Part shown: piece after piece, positions 51,201-63,489 of the stretch | How positions within the stretch are numbered: the stretch's first letter is position 1 | Layout: every line of letters starts with the position of its first letter | Source: Solea solea | Taxonomy: Eukaryota > Chordata > Actinopteri > Pleuronectiformes > Soleidae | Reading direction: 5' to 3' | DNA length: 64,000 nucleotides | Assembly (NCBI RefSeq): GCF_958295425.1 | Contig: NC_081135.1 | Span: forward strand, 25,830,933 to 25,894,932 | The notes under the pieces: model-generated | The model's database searches: none | What the model was told of the DNA's origin: nothing | The model's input: only the letters and a program-made list of their open reading frames with translations | Program-made: the position numbers and the translations under genes

Positions 51201-52776
51201 AGTTTTTAGTTTTTTAGCACTAGAATTTACTACTGAAACTTGTCATGGGTTCTGTTTTCATTAATTTTCTCATTCTTTTTGCAGTTGTCTCTCTTACTCG
51301 TGCATGGTTGCAGGTTCCTCTGTCTGTCTTGACATAAAACAAAGGACTTCCTGTGTGCAGTGTGGGAATGTTAAGGGGTGACACAAGTCCTAAACACTGC
51401 TTTAATCTATTATATTACTCCCAAAGGTGTATATCAATATTATTTCCTCTTGCTCATCCCACTCTTCTCATCTTCTTTTTTGACAGGAGCGATTTCAAGT
51501 GAAAAACCCACCGCACACGTACCTCCAAAAGTTGAGGAGTTATCTCGATCCAGCAGTCACAAGAAAGGTGAGTTTCCTCTGGCTAACGTCCTTTTCCATA
51601 GGCCTGGCTGTTCCACAGCTGCCGCATGTTCCTTCCCCTCTGACCCTCTGCCTCTCGTCCAGGATGTCCCTGCAGCTGAGGAAAGATTGCACACTGGGTT
51701 TCCGTAGGAGACGGCATGGGAACTTAAGCTTCAAAACAGGGCATCAGTGTGGTTTAGTGAGAGGAGACAGTAGTTTATCTGGAAGGTCTGAGAAACAACA
51801 GCACAGCACAGCTCAAGAGTCATTAGGCAACACACAAACATGCCTGGAGAAGAAAGGAAAAAGAACAATAGTTACTTGAAATCAGAGGAGAGGATAATAG
51901 TAATGCAGACAATCAGACTAATTATTGACATTAACATTGCCTTGCAGCATGGCGGGAGCTAATAGGAAGTCTCAGGCAGCTCCATTATAAATCTTTGTCT
52001 TATGTCGTCACAGAAGCCAGTTGTGTGTGTTTCCCTGGCGGGTTGCAGATGAGAATTAGAGGCTCCATGAAGCAAAGTATGAGCCAGAGCCCAGGCTTTG
52101 CCAAACTTGAATCTTCTTGGCTGATATGAGAGAGCTGCATGGGGAGTGGTGGGACACCAGCCTCTGTGATAAACAAATTAACCAAGAGCCTCTGCCAGAA
52201 TAACAACAAATAGCTGAATAAATCAATTTGCACTGGCAGGAATTTTGTTCGAAAAGTATGAACAGATGATGATGATGGCGGCAAAAGGGGAAGCAGATTG
52301 GCAGAGGTCGACAATGTTTCCATACACAAACTCCTAAAGATCACAGCAAATACGGTATTTACAAACCGAGTTACATCTCGCTGTCTGCTTTCATAAAACG
52401 AGACATTTCTGCAGTTTTAACAACACCCACAATCCCGCAACCACAAATTAAGCGAGCTGTAAAACATCAACAGCTTGTAGTGTGACGTTAAAGAGCTGCA
52501 AACCATGTAGTTTGTAATCTGAAATCAGCGGATATAAAAAAATAGCTCACGAATGGAAAAGATTTAGGATAAAACTGGAACTTAGTAGGAAATTGTTCAA
52601 ACCTTGAGCTTCGTGCAGCTAAGGCGATATCCACACTAAGTTTGTATGTAAAATGGAGCTCTTTTAAAACTGACTTTCACCTCGTTGTTGATTTGAACCG
52701 GCGTTATCAGGGAACGAGTGGTTACAGTGACTGCTAGACTAGCGTGTTCTCTGAATCACAATGTAACGCCTGAGAG

Positions 52777-52807
<31 letters not shown>

Positions 52808-55800
52808 GTACATCTGATAGAGGCTTGAGTGACGCCGTTTGAAGGAAACATAACATCCGACATAATAGCACTCAAGGTTAGAGATGAAGGCTTGTTGACA
52901 GCTGCTAAGAATCACTAGACTGGCTGACTAAGCGTTTATCTTTCTTTCTCCTGCTGGAGTGCTCTTGAACAAAGCGCAGTGCCTATAGTAACTGCTTGAA
53001 GGGGACTAGTGGCCACTGGGGCGAGCAACGCGCCTCTCGTACACTCTATTCGTGGGACTCAAAGTGGTGCACAGTAAAGGAACAGTTTCTTGAAACCACT
53101 ATCATCTGATCTACAGTTTAATTATAAGGCTATAGCCAATAGCGAGCCAAATTACCTCAAAGACTGGAAACCGATCTAACCAGAGTTGGCCGTAACTTCA
53201 TATTTAGCTGAGAGAGAGAGAGTTATTCATCTTCTCTTTGAACTTTCAGTTAGAAAGTGAACAAATGTATTTTCCAAAAATGTCAAACTGAGAAGATGAT
53301 GAGCAGGCTTAAAGGCACACAGCATGATCATGGCTGAACGATCTAATCCAGACCAGACAGCCACTAGTGGGTTTTTATCGTTCAATGCGATCTGAGTCCT
53401 TCCTGTCTTTTTTGGTTCTACTCATCTGAAGCTGTGACTAACACGGTTGTTGGGTCTATATCAAACCACTCTAGAGGAGGTGACCTTTGTCTCAACCTTT
53501 CTTTGTTCATTTGATATCTTGTTACATCACAGAATGTTTAGTCTCATCTGCCAAGACAATGTGGGATTTTGCCTGACTGTTCCTTGATCAAAAACTTGGA
53601 GCAGTCATCATGTACACAGGAGGGGGATGAGACACGAGAGAACGGAGAGAGCGAGAGAGAGAGAGAGAGAGTGGGGATGCAAAGACTGAGCGATAGAGAA
53701 AGTGTCGATGGGGAGAGAGAGATGGACAGAGAACAGGAGGAAAAAAAAGTATAAGAGCACATGGAAGAAAAGAAAGAGTTATGGGCTTCTTCCTACATTC
53801 CTGCTCCATCCCCCTTTTCTTCAAACTCAAACAATTGTGCCACTGTGAGAGAGCTGGAGGTCATTGCCTCTGCTTTCCATAGGCAGGCTCCGGTGCATTC
53901 CTTCGGGCAGCTCCCAGCCAATAGGCAGCCAAGGAGGAAGAGCTCCAGTCCAGCTAGTCCCCAAGAATGTATCAGCCATTGATTTGTTTCCAGGATGACC
54001 CCTCCTGAGCTCACACTCCCCCAAATGTCTCCCTTTTTCCTTCCCTCCCCCAACACTGGCTCGTGTCCTGTGTCTCTACTTTCCCCTTTTCACTGCTCCC
54101 TCTCTCTCTTGCTCTCCTTTCCTTTCATGTTGTTTCACCCTCTCTCTCCCCACTGTTGGTTCCCTCTCTTCCTGCTCTCTTGGTGATGCAGCTGGTAGTA
54201 CTTAAATTGTGGAGTGGAGTGCATTTGGGGGGCTGGGGAGGAGGGGTGTGACTCTGGGAGCCTGCGCAGTATCTCTAAATATGCTCTGCTTTCCACAAAG
54301 ACGCACAAAGGGCTCCTCCCTAATAAAAACACTCTGTTTCCCATCTTCTAATGTGCCAAACACACACACACCACCCAAACCCAAAGACCCACACTATAGA
54401 GAGGAAGAGAGAGAGGGAGAGAGACTGAGACCCTAGCTATGGTAACAGACCAGCTCACTTCCCTGTGAATGTTAATAATAGGTTACACAGGACTGAGTTC
54501 AGTTTCCTCCCTGATACAAACTCATGATGGAAAGTGACCCTCTCCTCTCCTCTCCTCTCCTCTCCTCTCCTCTCCTCTCCTCTCCTCTCCTCTCCTCTCC
54601 TCTCCTCTCCTCTCCTCTCCTTATTATTTGTATATTTCACCTGGAGATCACTCTATTCCTAAAGTCCATTTAAAAACTTGGTCGGAAACTTAAATATTAA
54701 CTTAAAAATGTGTAAAACAAAGCCAACTCACTAGTAACTACCAGTTAATGTAACCGGTTTTAAAACTTGAAGTTAGACTACGTTTTTAAGGATATGTTTT
54801 CTGACGGTACATGAGTCAGCGTGGTGCTGAAAATAGTATGTTTCTTCACTTTTGAAAGAGAAATATTTTGGATCGGTGGATCGGATGTGTAGAAAAAAAC
54901 AACCTTTAAAATACAATAACAATTGGATCACTTTTGGGCTTTGTCTCAATTCAGTTGGAAAGTTTCTTAGTTTGTTCTAGAAAAGCAGCAAATCTCTTAT
55001 TTATTTTGGCCTTTCAGCTTGAACAAAATGTATGTAATTAAAAAAAAAAAAAAAAAAAAAGTTCCATGTTTCTTTTTCTATTAACTGATGATTTTAGCTT
55101 TATTTCAAACCCCAGTGGTTTGGCCTGGAAGTTTGGGAAACTCAAGAAATAACAAAATGTTATTCTCCACCAAATAACTAGACGACAACAAATTAAAAGC
55201 AGTTTACAAACTCCAGAATTCCCTCTGCAGGCTATGTTTATTAAAAAAGGTTATATCATCTGTTGTGTTTTTGTAACAGTTTGACAAATTGTTAAGTAAA
55301 AGATGAATTTTTGCATTTACTTCTGATACAACACGTTCACACCCTCTCCTCAGGGAATCCCCTTCCTGTTGCACTGAAGCTGATGATCACCACTGGTTGC
55401 TCACTCTGCCTCTCCTCCTTCAGCTGTTGTGTAACAGCCTGGAGGGCCTTTAGTTTTTGTTTTTGCTCATCACCTCCCAATCAGAAGATAGAATCAAAGC
55501 AGAACAAGCTCATTTTCCTCTTCTGTTGTTTCACACAGTTTAAGATCGTACCTCTGCAGAGTGACACCTCTTTTGTTAAGATTTAGGATTTGATCATGTT
55601 GCGACCAGCAGGGATTGCAGCTGTATATAGAACCAGCATGAGCAAACAAGATAACAGGAACTGTTCAGCATTTACAGTTCACACTGAGTCAGTTCCCCTT
55701 CTATTTCACTACATCTCAGTCCCAGCTTTGATTTGTCTCGTTTTTAATAGGGTTTTTAAAAATAATGTCACTGAGGTTGTAAGTGTCTGTTTGTCTAACC

Positions 55801-58800
55801 TTTTGATGATGTCAGAAATAAAATAATGTTTTTTCCAGACAAAACGTCCCTGTGCGCCCACTTTATGATTTACAGTTCTGAGTGTGTGTTGAAATATTAA
55901 CTTGCCCCTTCTTTCCCTCCTCAGAAATTCAGACGGAGGGTTCAGGAGTCCACCCAAGTCCTGAGAGAACTGGAAATTTCATTACGGACCAATCATATAG
56001 GGTGAGCAACTGCAGGACTGTGTGAAGCTTGTGTCGAGTTGAATGTGGTGGACCTGGTTGTATTAGAATCAGAGGGGGAAAAGTCTGGCATTCCAGACAC
56101 CCGGAGACGCAGACACTGACTCTCACCACCACCCTCCCCCATTCATCTCTACGCTCCGGCCTAATATTACACATACAGCCATATGGCAAAAGAGGAGGAA
56201 TGAATCGATTGATTGATTCCGAGAGGAAGGAAAACCCCATTTTTCTCTCCGTAGTTGAGCTGCACAACTCCATAGATCGTTGTTTCAGTCTGTCGTCCTG
56301 GAGATGTGTTTACGATTTCACAAGAGGTAAACGGAGTAGTTTTTTTCCCTGTAACTCCAGGTATTCCAAGATAACAAGCCTGAACCCGGTGTAGATGATA
56401 CTGATCCAGTGCTGGTTAGTCAGACTAAATGACAGATCAGTATCTCAGTTTGAGTCGTACAATGCTTTTAGTGTTTTGGTTTTGGTCTAGATCACAGGCC
56501 CTGACAGTTCAAGACTGCGATGGATTGACGAGCATTTTTAATAAGGCCTAATGCATTCTGGGAACTTTACGGCCATATATCATGGTGACTCCTAATTAAA
56601 AAAAACTGATTTTATTTCATGTGAAGGCCACGTTGAATACAATACAGTGTAAGAAACACGCACACGAAACAGAAACTTTAGCTGGTATTAGTAGAAAATA
56701 AAAGGTCTTAATTAATGCGATTCTACAGCATTAAAGAAAAAACCTCAGCATTAAAGGGGTCATTTAGGAAATGATTCCAACCAGTGCTTGGACATTGATA
56801 AATTGGATTCTGCATGTACTAATGAAAGTACACTTGAAATAAGCTCAAAATTGTGTCCGTATTGATTAGTGCTGCAACTAACATAATCAATATGTTTCAG
56901 GGTGGTTTTATGGATTCGTTGTCTGGTCCAAAAAATTGTGAAGAATGTTGATCAGTGTTTCCCAAACCTCAAAATATCAAAAATATTCAAGATATTAATT
57001 TTACTGTCATAGAGGAACAAAGAAACCACAACATTTTCACATTTAAGAAGCCAAAATCAGCTTCCCTCAAACCGATGAATTGATCGTTCAACGCTCAATT
57101 TTGTAGTTTATTATTAACTGATTAGTTGTGGTAGCTGCTCGACCACGGATTTAGTTTATAAACGAGGATACGAGCCATCAGCTGAGAGGGAAAACATACT
57201 GTAACAGCAGAGACAAGAGATGCTAGTTACACAACCATCACATGATCTCCCCGCCGTTCTCTCTCTCTCTCTCTCTCACACACACAGAAACACACACACA
57301 ATTATCTAAACTACATCTCCATCTTTTCCCCCTGCTGTTTTTAATCTCATTCCTCCCTCCGTCCCACACACTCTCATATTACTCTACTTAAGTTTGTCTC
57401 CTTCACTCGCTCCGAAATTCACAAATCATCTCATGTTTCTGACGTCGCCACCTCACACACTCTTCCTCCTCCTCCTCCTCCTACTCACTGTTTACACACT
57501 GATCAGATTCTGCTCCCTCAAACCAAAATAAACTCCAACCACAGCTAGAGACGACATCCATCTGGCAGAGCGGTCAAGGCCCTGTTTAGATTAGCTCTTT
57601 TTTTTTAGCAACCTTATGCTGTTAAACTAGATAACATCACTTATCGGCCAAATCTAGATTAGAATGACGGGGAGGGAGATTGAGAGGGTGGGTGGTGGTG
57701 GTGGTGGGGGTTGGGGATGTCGGGGGAAGGCAAGATGTCACCCACTCGGAAGACAGTGAATAGTCCTGCTTCATGTCAGAGGTGAAAGAGAGGGACGTAT
57801 TTGTAATGTAAGCCGTGTATAATGAGCAGATTGTCCCTGTGCGCTGTGTGTCAGGGACAGTCCCAGCTCCGTGTCTGCTCCTCACATGTTGCTCTGTGGC
57901 CAACAACATGTGGTGAATAGCAGGATTGTTAGTTAGTGTCCTGTGGTAATGATTACCATGTGGTCCTGTGAGGCCACGCCTCCAAGGCCTTTCAAAACAC
58001 AAGGGGCCCTAGCAGGCTCAGCTTGACTGGGCGCTTTGGTTTGTCATACCCACTCCCATGCAGTTCCACCACGGGGGAGCTCATAAAGAAGCAGCTAGCA
58101 GCTCAGCACTACGTCTTCATCAGTGCAGTGCCACTCCGAAAAGGCCTTCATGTGTGTCATTATGTTTATGCCCTGCAAATTTCCCTAATCGCTGAGCAAT
58201 CGGACCTGGTGTAGCAGCCGAGGCTTCAATAATAAAGACACAGCACTTTAAACGGATGAGATGAAATAAAGATGTTCTGCGACTCATGTCCACACGGTTT
58301 GCCAGGACGGAAACATTTGATCAGAAAAGCCTGGGTTCATAGAAAGCAGTGTGACAAAATGGTTTGGGACATTGGAAAAGGGGGATTTCTTTGAATAATT
58401 GGTTGAAATAAAAATGATTTATCAACAATAAGAGCAGTTCAGTTCATCAGATGTGGTGCACAGTGAATGGCTTTTCAAGAGATTGTTATATTTGAATATA
58501 GGACTGCAACGATTTGATGAATCGATTATTAATTGATTACTTAATTAATCATCAAGCATTTGATTAATCAGGTTGATTGTTTTTTTTTTATTAATATTTT
58601 TTATTTATTTAATTTTTGCTGGTGTCTTTGCTCCAAGAAATTATTAAAACTGAATCATTTTGGTTTGTGGACAAACCAAGACATTTGAGACCATCATCAT
58701 TTCCAGGTTTTTTGGTTTTACGGACCAAACAAGTACTTGATTAATTATGAAAATAATCGTTAGTTGGAGCCCTGGTTTATTAAAATCGCTCATGCCATGC

Positions 58801-61800
58801 AGAGTGCTGAATGAGTGGCCCATTTCACCATTCTGACGACTTGTCTTCATCAGATTTAGAAACTCATACTGCAGTCAATGACTTACTAACAGATGTCAAT
58901 GATGTCTGTGTGTGTGTGTCTGTGTGCGTGTGTAAACTTCTCTTTAGGACCTTTTCCGGCATTTCTCAGGACCAGTAGTCCTCAAGGAAACCAAAGCCTG
59001 GTCCTAATGAGGCAAAACCTAATTTCTGAGTTTAATTATAGGGCAACCATTTGAACTGTGGTTAGTTAGGCTTAGACATTAACTGGTTATGGTTAAGGTT
59101 TGGGATAATGCCTCGTTTAGACTGTCCAAATGAATGGAAGTCAATGTGGTGTCTTACAAGGAATAGCGGTGCAAATCTGTGTGTGTGTGTGTGAAACAGA
59201 CAGAAAAGGGAGGCAGCCTCGGATGCATGAGCTTTTGAAAACACACGCTTGTGTGATATGTTTGTTGCTCTGAAATATGTAGCTTTGAAGTTAGAGAGAT
59301 AAAGATATGAAGTGAAAGTGGGAATAATCCAGAAAAAATCCATTGGTATGCCATATTCAAACAGCATAGTGTTAGAAGAAGAAAGATGTTCACTGTAGTC
59401 CACAGAAACTTCTAAAATATTATATTGTTCTAAGAGCTTCACTGTAGGCACCTCAGCTGTTTTCCATAAGCATAAAGAACGAGTTTCTGTTAATATTGAT
59501 TTCATGCAGAAAAACTGATTTAATGCTATGGTTGTGGCTCTGCATCTCTAACCAATAACTTGTTGATTTCGCTGCGTTAACATTGTTTTCGTCCTCTCCT
59601 CAGGTGGGTGCGAGAATTCCTAAATGAAGAGAATAAGGGCCTGGACGTCCTGGTGGAATATCTCTCTTTTGCACAGTATGCAGTCACGTAAGTCACTACC
59701 AGCTCGTCCCCGCTTTCCCACTATAGTCTACATGCAGACCTGACAGCCGACACAATGCTGCTATTCTGCACATCCACCGATGCATCACCACACGGTGCCA
59801 GCACCACCAACAGCACCGCCGCTGCATGTCAGAAACACTGAGTCACTCAGAGCCCATTGTTGACACATTGTGACTCACTAATAATCACGCTGTCAGTCCA
59901 TGAATAGAAGCCTATGGTTAGTGTAGTACACAGCGCCAGAGTCTGTGAACACAGCCAAAGAGCCACACCAGTTAAAGTTAAAATCCAACCCCCACCATAT
60001 GTTATTATGGTCTGTCCTCATTATGAATGGTTTAGTCCTGAGAGCAAAGAAGTCGTAGAATAATGGAACAATGAAGTTTATATGTGGTTGGGAAAGCTGA
60101 GTCAGCATTACCAACTATAGTTTTCCTCTTTTCTTTATTGTTATTATTATTGTTGTTAGTTGGAAATGCCACGTTGGGAATCCTGAGTCAGCATCAGCTG
60201 ATTTAAATGATTTATACTTCAAAACATTCTACTCTTTAGATGTTTCCCTGTTTTTTTTTATACTTTGTGAGATCTAGAACTTTTTCTCCATTTTCTTCTC
60301 TCATCATTCTATTATTTAATCTAACGTCTGTCTGTCTGTTAATCGCATAACAATCCGACAATCAAACTTGGCAGGTTACTTACTGAGAGCACCACTGTGT
60401 GCAGCACTGGTGGTGTTTGGATGAGAAGTGCGATGTATGTATGTTCCATCACGTCTCAAATAGAGAAATAAATGGAGACACGCCTCCCTTACCTTTCCTT
60501 TCATCTGTTTTGAGGGTTACCAGGACAACCATGGTAGTAAATGACGCACTTCAATGTTCTTTTTCTTTCTCTTAATAATATAGGTGGAACGCTACTCTCC
60601 ACAGTTTGAAGTTCTTAATCCACAACTTGAATGTTCTTTGTTAAGTGTGTACAGTGTGTACAACTTTGACTTTGCTTGGAGAAGAAATGCAGGAGATGTC
60701 TGTCTGTTTGTCTTTTAATCACATAATCGGTCTAATGGTTGTCACTTGGTTAAAATGCAAGAGATATCGGTAGAAATGAGAGCTATAAATTGCGTAACTA
60801 GAGAGTGAATACGCAAAGTGATGTGCTGTGCATGTGATGCTGAGGTCTTCAACACAGATCGAAGTCGCCCTTCATTCTCATTCTTTCCCCCGTTCCTTAA
60901 TCCTTATGGATTCTAAACCACAGTTGCTGCCACTAGGACATTTAGAAGGCAGATCAAAGCCAGACACAGTATATTGTGCACACTGTAAATCCTGTTGTTA
61001 TTGTATAGCAGACTGTTTCAGCTGATCTATGCATCTATCTATGGATCACAACGCTTGACTTGTCTCGGACACTACCTCTACTATTTCAGGTATATTTCAA
61101 GTTCTCATGTTTTTTTCTTCCATAGGAAATGAATTGAGAAGGCAGATCAAAGCAGATCATGCACGCGTCACATTATTACCGTTATTGAGTCATTATCAGT
61201 GGTAACTAAATTGTCAGTCAATTTCAGCAATTTCAAACATTGAAACACAGCTTGAAGATGTATCGGCTCCTCTGTTTTCTGGGTAGGGGATTTCAATGCT
61301 AATAAGATGTTAATGGTGGTGTGATTGAAGACGTGTTAGATAACAGTAGTCGTGTTATCGTGACTGATGGCAGATCAAGTAGATTTGTTTCTTCAGCCTG
61401 AGCAAGAGTTGGAGTGTCTTGTTGACATTTGTCTGTTTTGAGCAATAACACAGGCTTAGACGACATCAATAGTGAGTCTTAAGAGACTAGTTTTAGCATT
61501 TCTTCATGCAACTGGTCTATATGTAAGAATATAAGATGACAGATATGTTTTTTTTTCCTGTAGGGGGCAGCATTACACTTCTCAGTGTACAGCCTGCTGG
61601 AAATTATTCGAAGACAAAGAAGTGTAGTGTAGTAGTAAACAAATAATAATAAAGAGACGGACACGCACCTGGCTAGAGTCCTCCACATTTTTAACTGGTT
61701 TGAAGCTTTTTTCATGATTAAAACAAGATTTTCTGATTGTTTAAGCTTAAGTATTTTCTTCATTTCTTTGCTCTGGATAACAAAGAAATCATTAAAAGTG

Positions 61801-62228
61801 AATCATTTTGGTTTGTGGACAAAACAAGACATTTGAGAACATCATTTCCAGGTTTGACGAAGAACAATCAACATTTTTTAAGGTTTTCTGATATTTTATT
61901 GACCAAACGATTAAACGATTAATCAAGAAAATAATTGACAGATTATTCGATAATGACAATAATCGTTAGTTGCAGCTCTAGTTTAAATAACACAAATAAA
62001 GACAACAAGCTATATCAGCGTAAATGTCCATGTGTCCCACAATGCATCTTATTTTGCATCTTACTTCCACAGGTTTGATGGCGACTGTTTGGAGAACAAC
62101 CCGGACGCTGCCATAGATAAGTCCAAGTCCTGGAGCCGCTCTATAGAAGACCTGCACAGAGGAGGCACCCTGCCATCTCACATCACTGGGAACGGCATCA
62201 CACGCGCTGGGCGACATTCCACGTTACG
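30284..62228 (+). CDS. fmnl2: Formin-like protein 2, 5' part (six coding exons; 3' end outside window)
   Basis: Diaphanous-related formin that elongates actin filaments at lamellipodia and filopodia downstream of Rho-family GTPases (family knowledge). Exons 30284-30397, 46308-46391, 51487-51567, 55925-56001, 59604-59687 and 62073-62228 join in phase to about 198 residues: the N-terminus and first part of the GTPase-binding/FH3 region. It starts MGNAGSM; Gly2 is the known N-myristoylation site of this family. Later blocks are [91 protein letters not shown] and [19 protein letters not shown] and the [10 protein letters not shown] block fit FMNL2 better than FMNL3. Fish usually carry two fmnl2 copies. 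The end of the last exon is uncertain: bases after the chosen donor (62229) would read YNT, as the next family exon does. Confidence 0.94.
30470..30496 (+). repeat. (GT)n microsatellite
   Basis: Uninterrupted GT run 72 bases after the end of the first fmnl2 coding exon. Confidence 0.95.
33490..34170. mobile_element. Foldback TTAA MITE, family B, copy 1 (interrupted)
   Basis: The left edge TTAAAGGAATACTTCAC plus GATTTGCATTTAGCT is matched in reverse by CTAGTAATACAAAGCTAAATG and CAAATCGGTGAAG near 34125-34155. Inside, GTGACACTTGGTCC (33883) is inverted as GGACCAAGTGTCAC (34013), so each half is a long inverted repeat. The right edge is damaged and lacks TTAA. Another element is inserted at 33522-33820. 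Confidence 0.78.
33522..33820. mobile_element. hAT-like MITE, family C, copy 1, with 8-bp target duplication
   Basis: Ends are TAGAGCTGCAACTA at the left and, reversed, CAGAGCTGAAACTA at the right. The 8-bp sequence CATTTAGC flanks it on both sides (33514-33521 and 33821-33828), as expected of hAT-type insertion. 299 bp, no transposase frame. It sits inside the left arm of a family-B element. Confidence 0.88.
39434..40016 (-). mobile_element. 5'-truncated LINE 3' end (end of reverse transcriptase ORF plus 3' UTR)
   Basis: On the minus strand, positions 40016 down to about 39726 read [21 protein letters not shown] and [12 protein letters not shown], then [10 protein letters not shown]. This is the C-terminal signature of fish L2/CR1-like LINE ORF2 proteins. 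Downstream on that strand is a 3' UTR ending in aaagtgctatatg and an ATT-rich tail near 39434-39450, typical of such elements. Only the last ~95 codons remain and the frame is altered. Lies antisense inside fmnl2 intron 1. Confidence 0.72.
42784..42893. repeat. Interspersed repeat fragment, family not named
   Basis: Contains CCGCTTTATCCTCCACATGA, CAATTTCAGCTGACATAGGG and CACCCTGGACAGATCG, a set of motifs I recognise as a common interspersed repeat of fish genomes. I cannot give a family name with confidence. Confidence 0.5.
47583..47630. mobile_element. Solo end of a family-B MITE
   Basis: CTAGTAATACAAAGCTAAAT continuing through GCAAATCGGTTAAGTGTTCC matches the right terminal repeat of the elements at 33490 and 63490. 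No left end is found nearby. Confidence 0.72.
48319..48490 (-). mobile_element. tRNA-derived SINE with (TGTAA)n tail
   Basis: Read on the minus strand, it begins with a tRNA-like head holding a box A (TGGCTCAGTGG) and box B (AGTTCGACTCC), the internal RNA polymerase III promoter. Next comes CGCTTCGGATAAAAGCG, a 5-bp stem with a 7-base loop, then TCTGCTAAATGACA and four TGTAA units. This tail resembles that of eel UnaL2 LINE and its partner SINE, which share a 3' hairpin recognised for reverse transcription. Similar flanks AGCATT (48317) and AGCATTTA (48490) may be target-site copies. Confidence 0.88.
49694..49722 (+). repeat. (ATTCT)n simple repeat
   Basis: Five pentanucleotide units in fmnl2 intron 2. 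Confidence 0.9.
52777..52807 (+). repeat. (AC)n microsatellite
   Basis: Uninterrupted AC run in fmnl2 intron 3. Confidence 0.95.
54541..54620 (+). repeat. (TCTCC)16 array
   Basis: Sixteen perfect pentamers; the strand is all pyrimidine over at least 80 bases. The reading frame it opens on the minus strand (RRGEE repeats) is an artefact of the repeat. Confidence 0.97.
56867..57137. mobile_element. hAT-like MITE, family C, decayed copy 2
   Basis: Starts TAGTGCTGCAACTAA and ends TTAGTTGTGGTAGCTG. Interior segments (TTCACATTTAAGAAGC, AACCGATGAATTGAT) align to the copy at 33522. Confidence 0.65.
58500..58772. mobile_element. hAT-like MITE, family C, decayed copy 3
   Basis: Starts GGACTGCAAC with ATCGATTATTAATTGATTA and ends AATAATCGTTAGTTGGAGCC. 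Shares GACATTTGAGACCATCATCA with the other copies. Confidence 0.65.
59688..62072 (+). other. fmnl2 intron 5
   Basis: 2.4 kb. Family-C MITE at its 3' end (61695-61980); otherwise nothing recognised. Confidence 0.7.
61695..61980. mobile_element. hAT-like MITE, family C, copy 4
   Basis: Long match in opposite orientation to the copy at 33522: TTTGAAGCTTTTTTCATGAT, ACAAAACAAGACATTTGAGA, TTTTTTAAGGTTTTCTGATA, and the terminal AGTTGCAGCTCTA. The other end is lost or diverged. It ends about 90 bases before the fmnl2 exon at 62073. Confidence 0.78.
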
Positions 62229-63124
62229 GTACAACACACGACGCACAAATACTACTGGGATTACTCCGTTTCCACGTGTGATTTTTAACCTTTTAACTAT
62301 TTTAACCAGTTGTTGGGCTGCAGCATTGTGATTGTAACTGTGTTTTTTTAACTCAGTAGTCACAAGGTCTCAAAGACTTCTAATGGCTTAACTGATGGCT
62401 TTCTGATTGTCGAAATTGGGCTTGCTTTGCATGTGACTGTGACACATGATGGATGTGATTTCAATGGTGACAGATGATTGCAACATTAGGAGAGAGCTAT
62501 TTTTAATTCTTCAGTTATTGCTCTAAAACCCCATGTCGTTCCTTTGATGTTTCGGCACAGTAGTCGCAAGGACTTCTGTGAAGATAAGTCTCTAAACCTT
62601 GTGCACAAAGAGTGCTATTGATTGAATGAGGCACATGTCCTCTGAATATTAAACACATTTTATCTGTTGTTTTCTGTTGCCTATTCTATCAGAAGTAATC
62701 CTAAGTAATATATACTGTATGAAGTGAGTAAATATCAAAGAGATGAAGCATTTTCACACTTTTGCTCCCACTACTCTAATTTTAAGGTACATCTGTAAGA
62801 AGAGGTTTATTGAAATCCACAGAAACTCACTTGAAATCAGTCGGTGAAAATCTGCCTTTGTTTACAATATGACCAAAGACCAAGTACTTCTAAGTGTCAC
62901 TGTTCAGCTGTAGACTTATGTTTTTACAAGACTGTGTTTGATTGTTATTTATCTCTACCTTACCTCAGACTTTGCTGACAATATCAGATATTTTCTACTG
63001 AATAATCAGTCCCTAGTTAATAGTCTGCTGCCAGCGACTGTTGTCTGTTGTCTGTGTTGTTACTGGAGCATGTGCAGTGAAGTGCAGCAGGTCAGTGTTT
63101 TCACTGAGACTGACTGTCTTTTCT

Positions 63125-63149
63125 GTCCTGTCCTGTCCTGTCCTGTCCT
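63125..63149 (+). repeat. (TGTCC)n simple repeat
   Basis: Five pentamer units. Confidence 0.88.
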
Positions 63150-63489
63150 GGTTCTTCCTTCATAGCCATCTATTCATCCGTCTGCCAGTCTTCGACAGCA
63201 GGCAGGTCTTGAATTTGCTCTCCTGGCTCGGTCAGCTTTGTGCAGCCTTTACTGTCCCTGCTCCCTCCCCAGGCGCTCGCTGCCATAGTCAGAAACACAC
63301 ATGTACAATTCCCCCTTGTCTCATTGTGCATTATACCTCTCTGCTAGCTGTGAGTTGTTTATTTGTCCTGTTGTGTGTGTCAGCGATGTGAATTATTTGT
63401 ATTGCCAGCTTCCCCTCCAGCGCTTCAGACTGAATTCCTCTTTCCTAGCAGCAAATGGATTTTTGCACTCATTGTTCTTGCCTCTGTGC

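Larger units (their letters stand above)
46392..51486 (+). other. fmnl2 intron 2
   Basis: 5.1 kb without a supported exon. Contains a solo family-B MITE end (47583-47630), a SINE (48319-48490) and an ATTCT repeat (49694-49722). The rest is unassigned. Confidence 0.7.
51568..55924 (+). other. fmnl2 intron 3
   Basis: 4.4 kb without a supported exon. Contains an AC repeat (52777-52807), a GA-rich stretch (53627-53750), a C/T-rich stretch (54000-54190), the TCTCC array and an A20 run (55039-55060). Confidence 0.7.
56002..59603 (+). other. fmnl2 intron 4
   Basis: 3.6 kb. Holds two decayed family-C MITEs (56867-57137, 58500-58772), a TC/AC repeat (57258-57300), CTC and GGT trinucleotide runs (57466-57482, 57690-57705). 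No exon seen. Confidence 0.7.

Noticed and set aside
51499..51879. 126-codon frame starting in fmnl2 exon 3
   Set aside because: Reads the true exon to 51567, then runs into the intron past a good donor.
53627..54190. GA- and CT-rich tracts as a CRISPR-like or structured array
   Set aside because: Simple low-complexity tracts without regular spacers in a vertebrate intron.
54455..54640. Minus-strand frame with RRGEE repeats
   Set aside because: Created by the TCTCC array.
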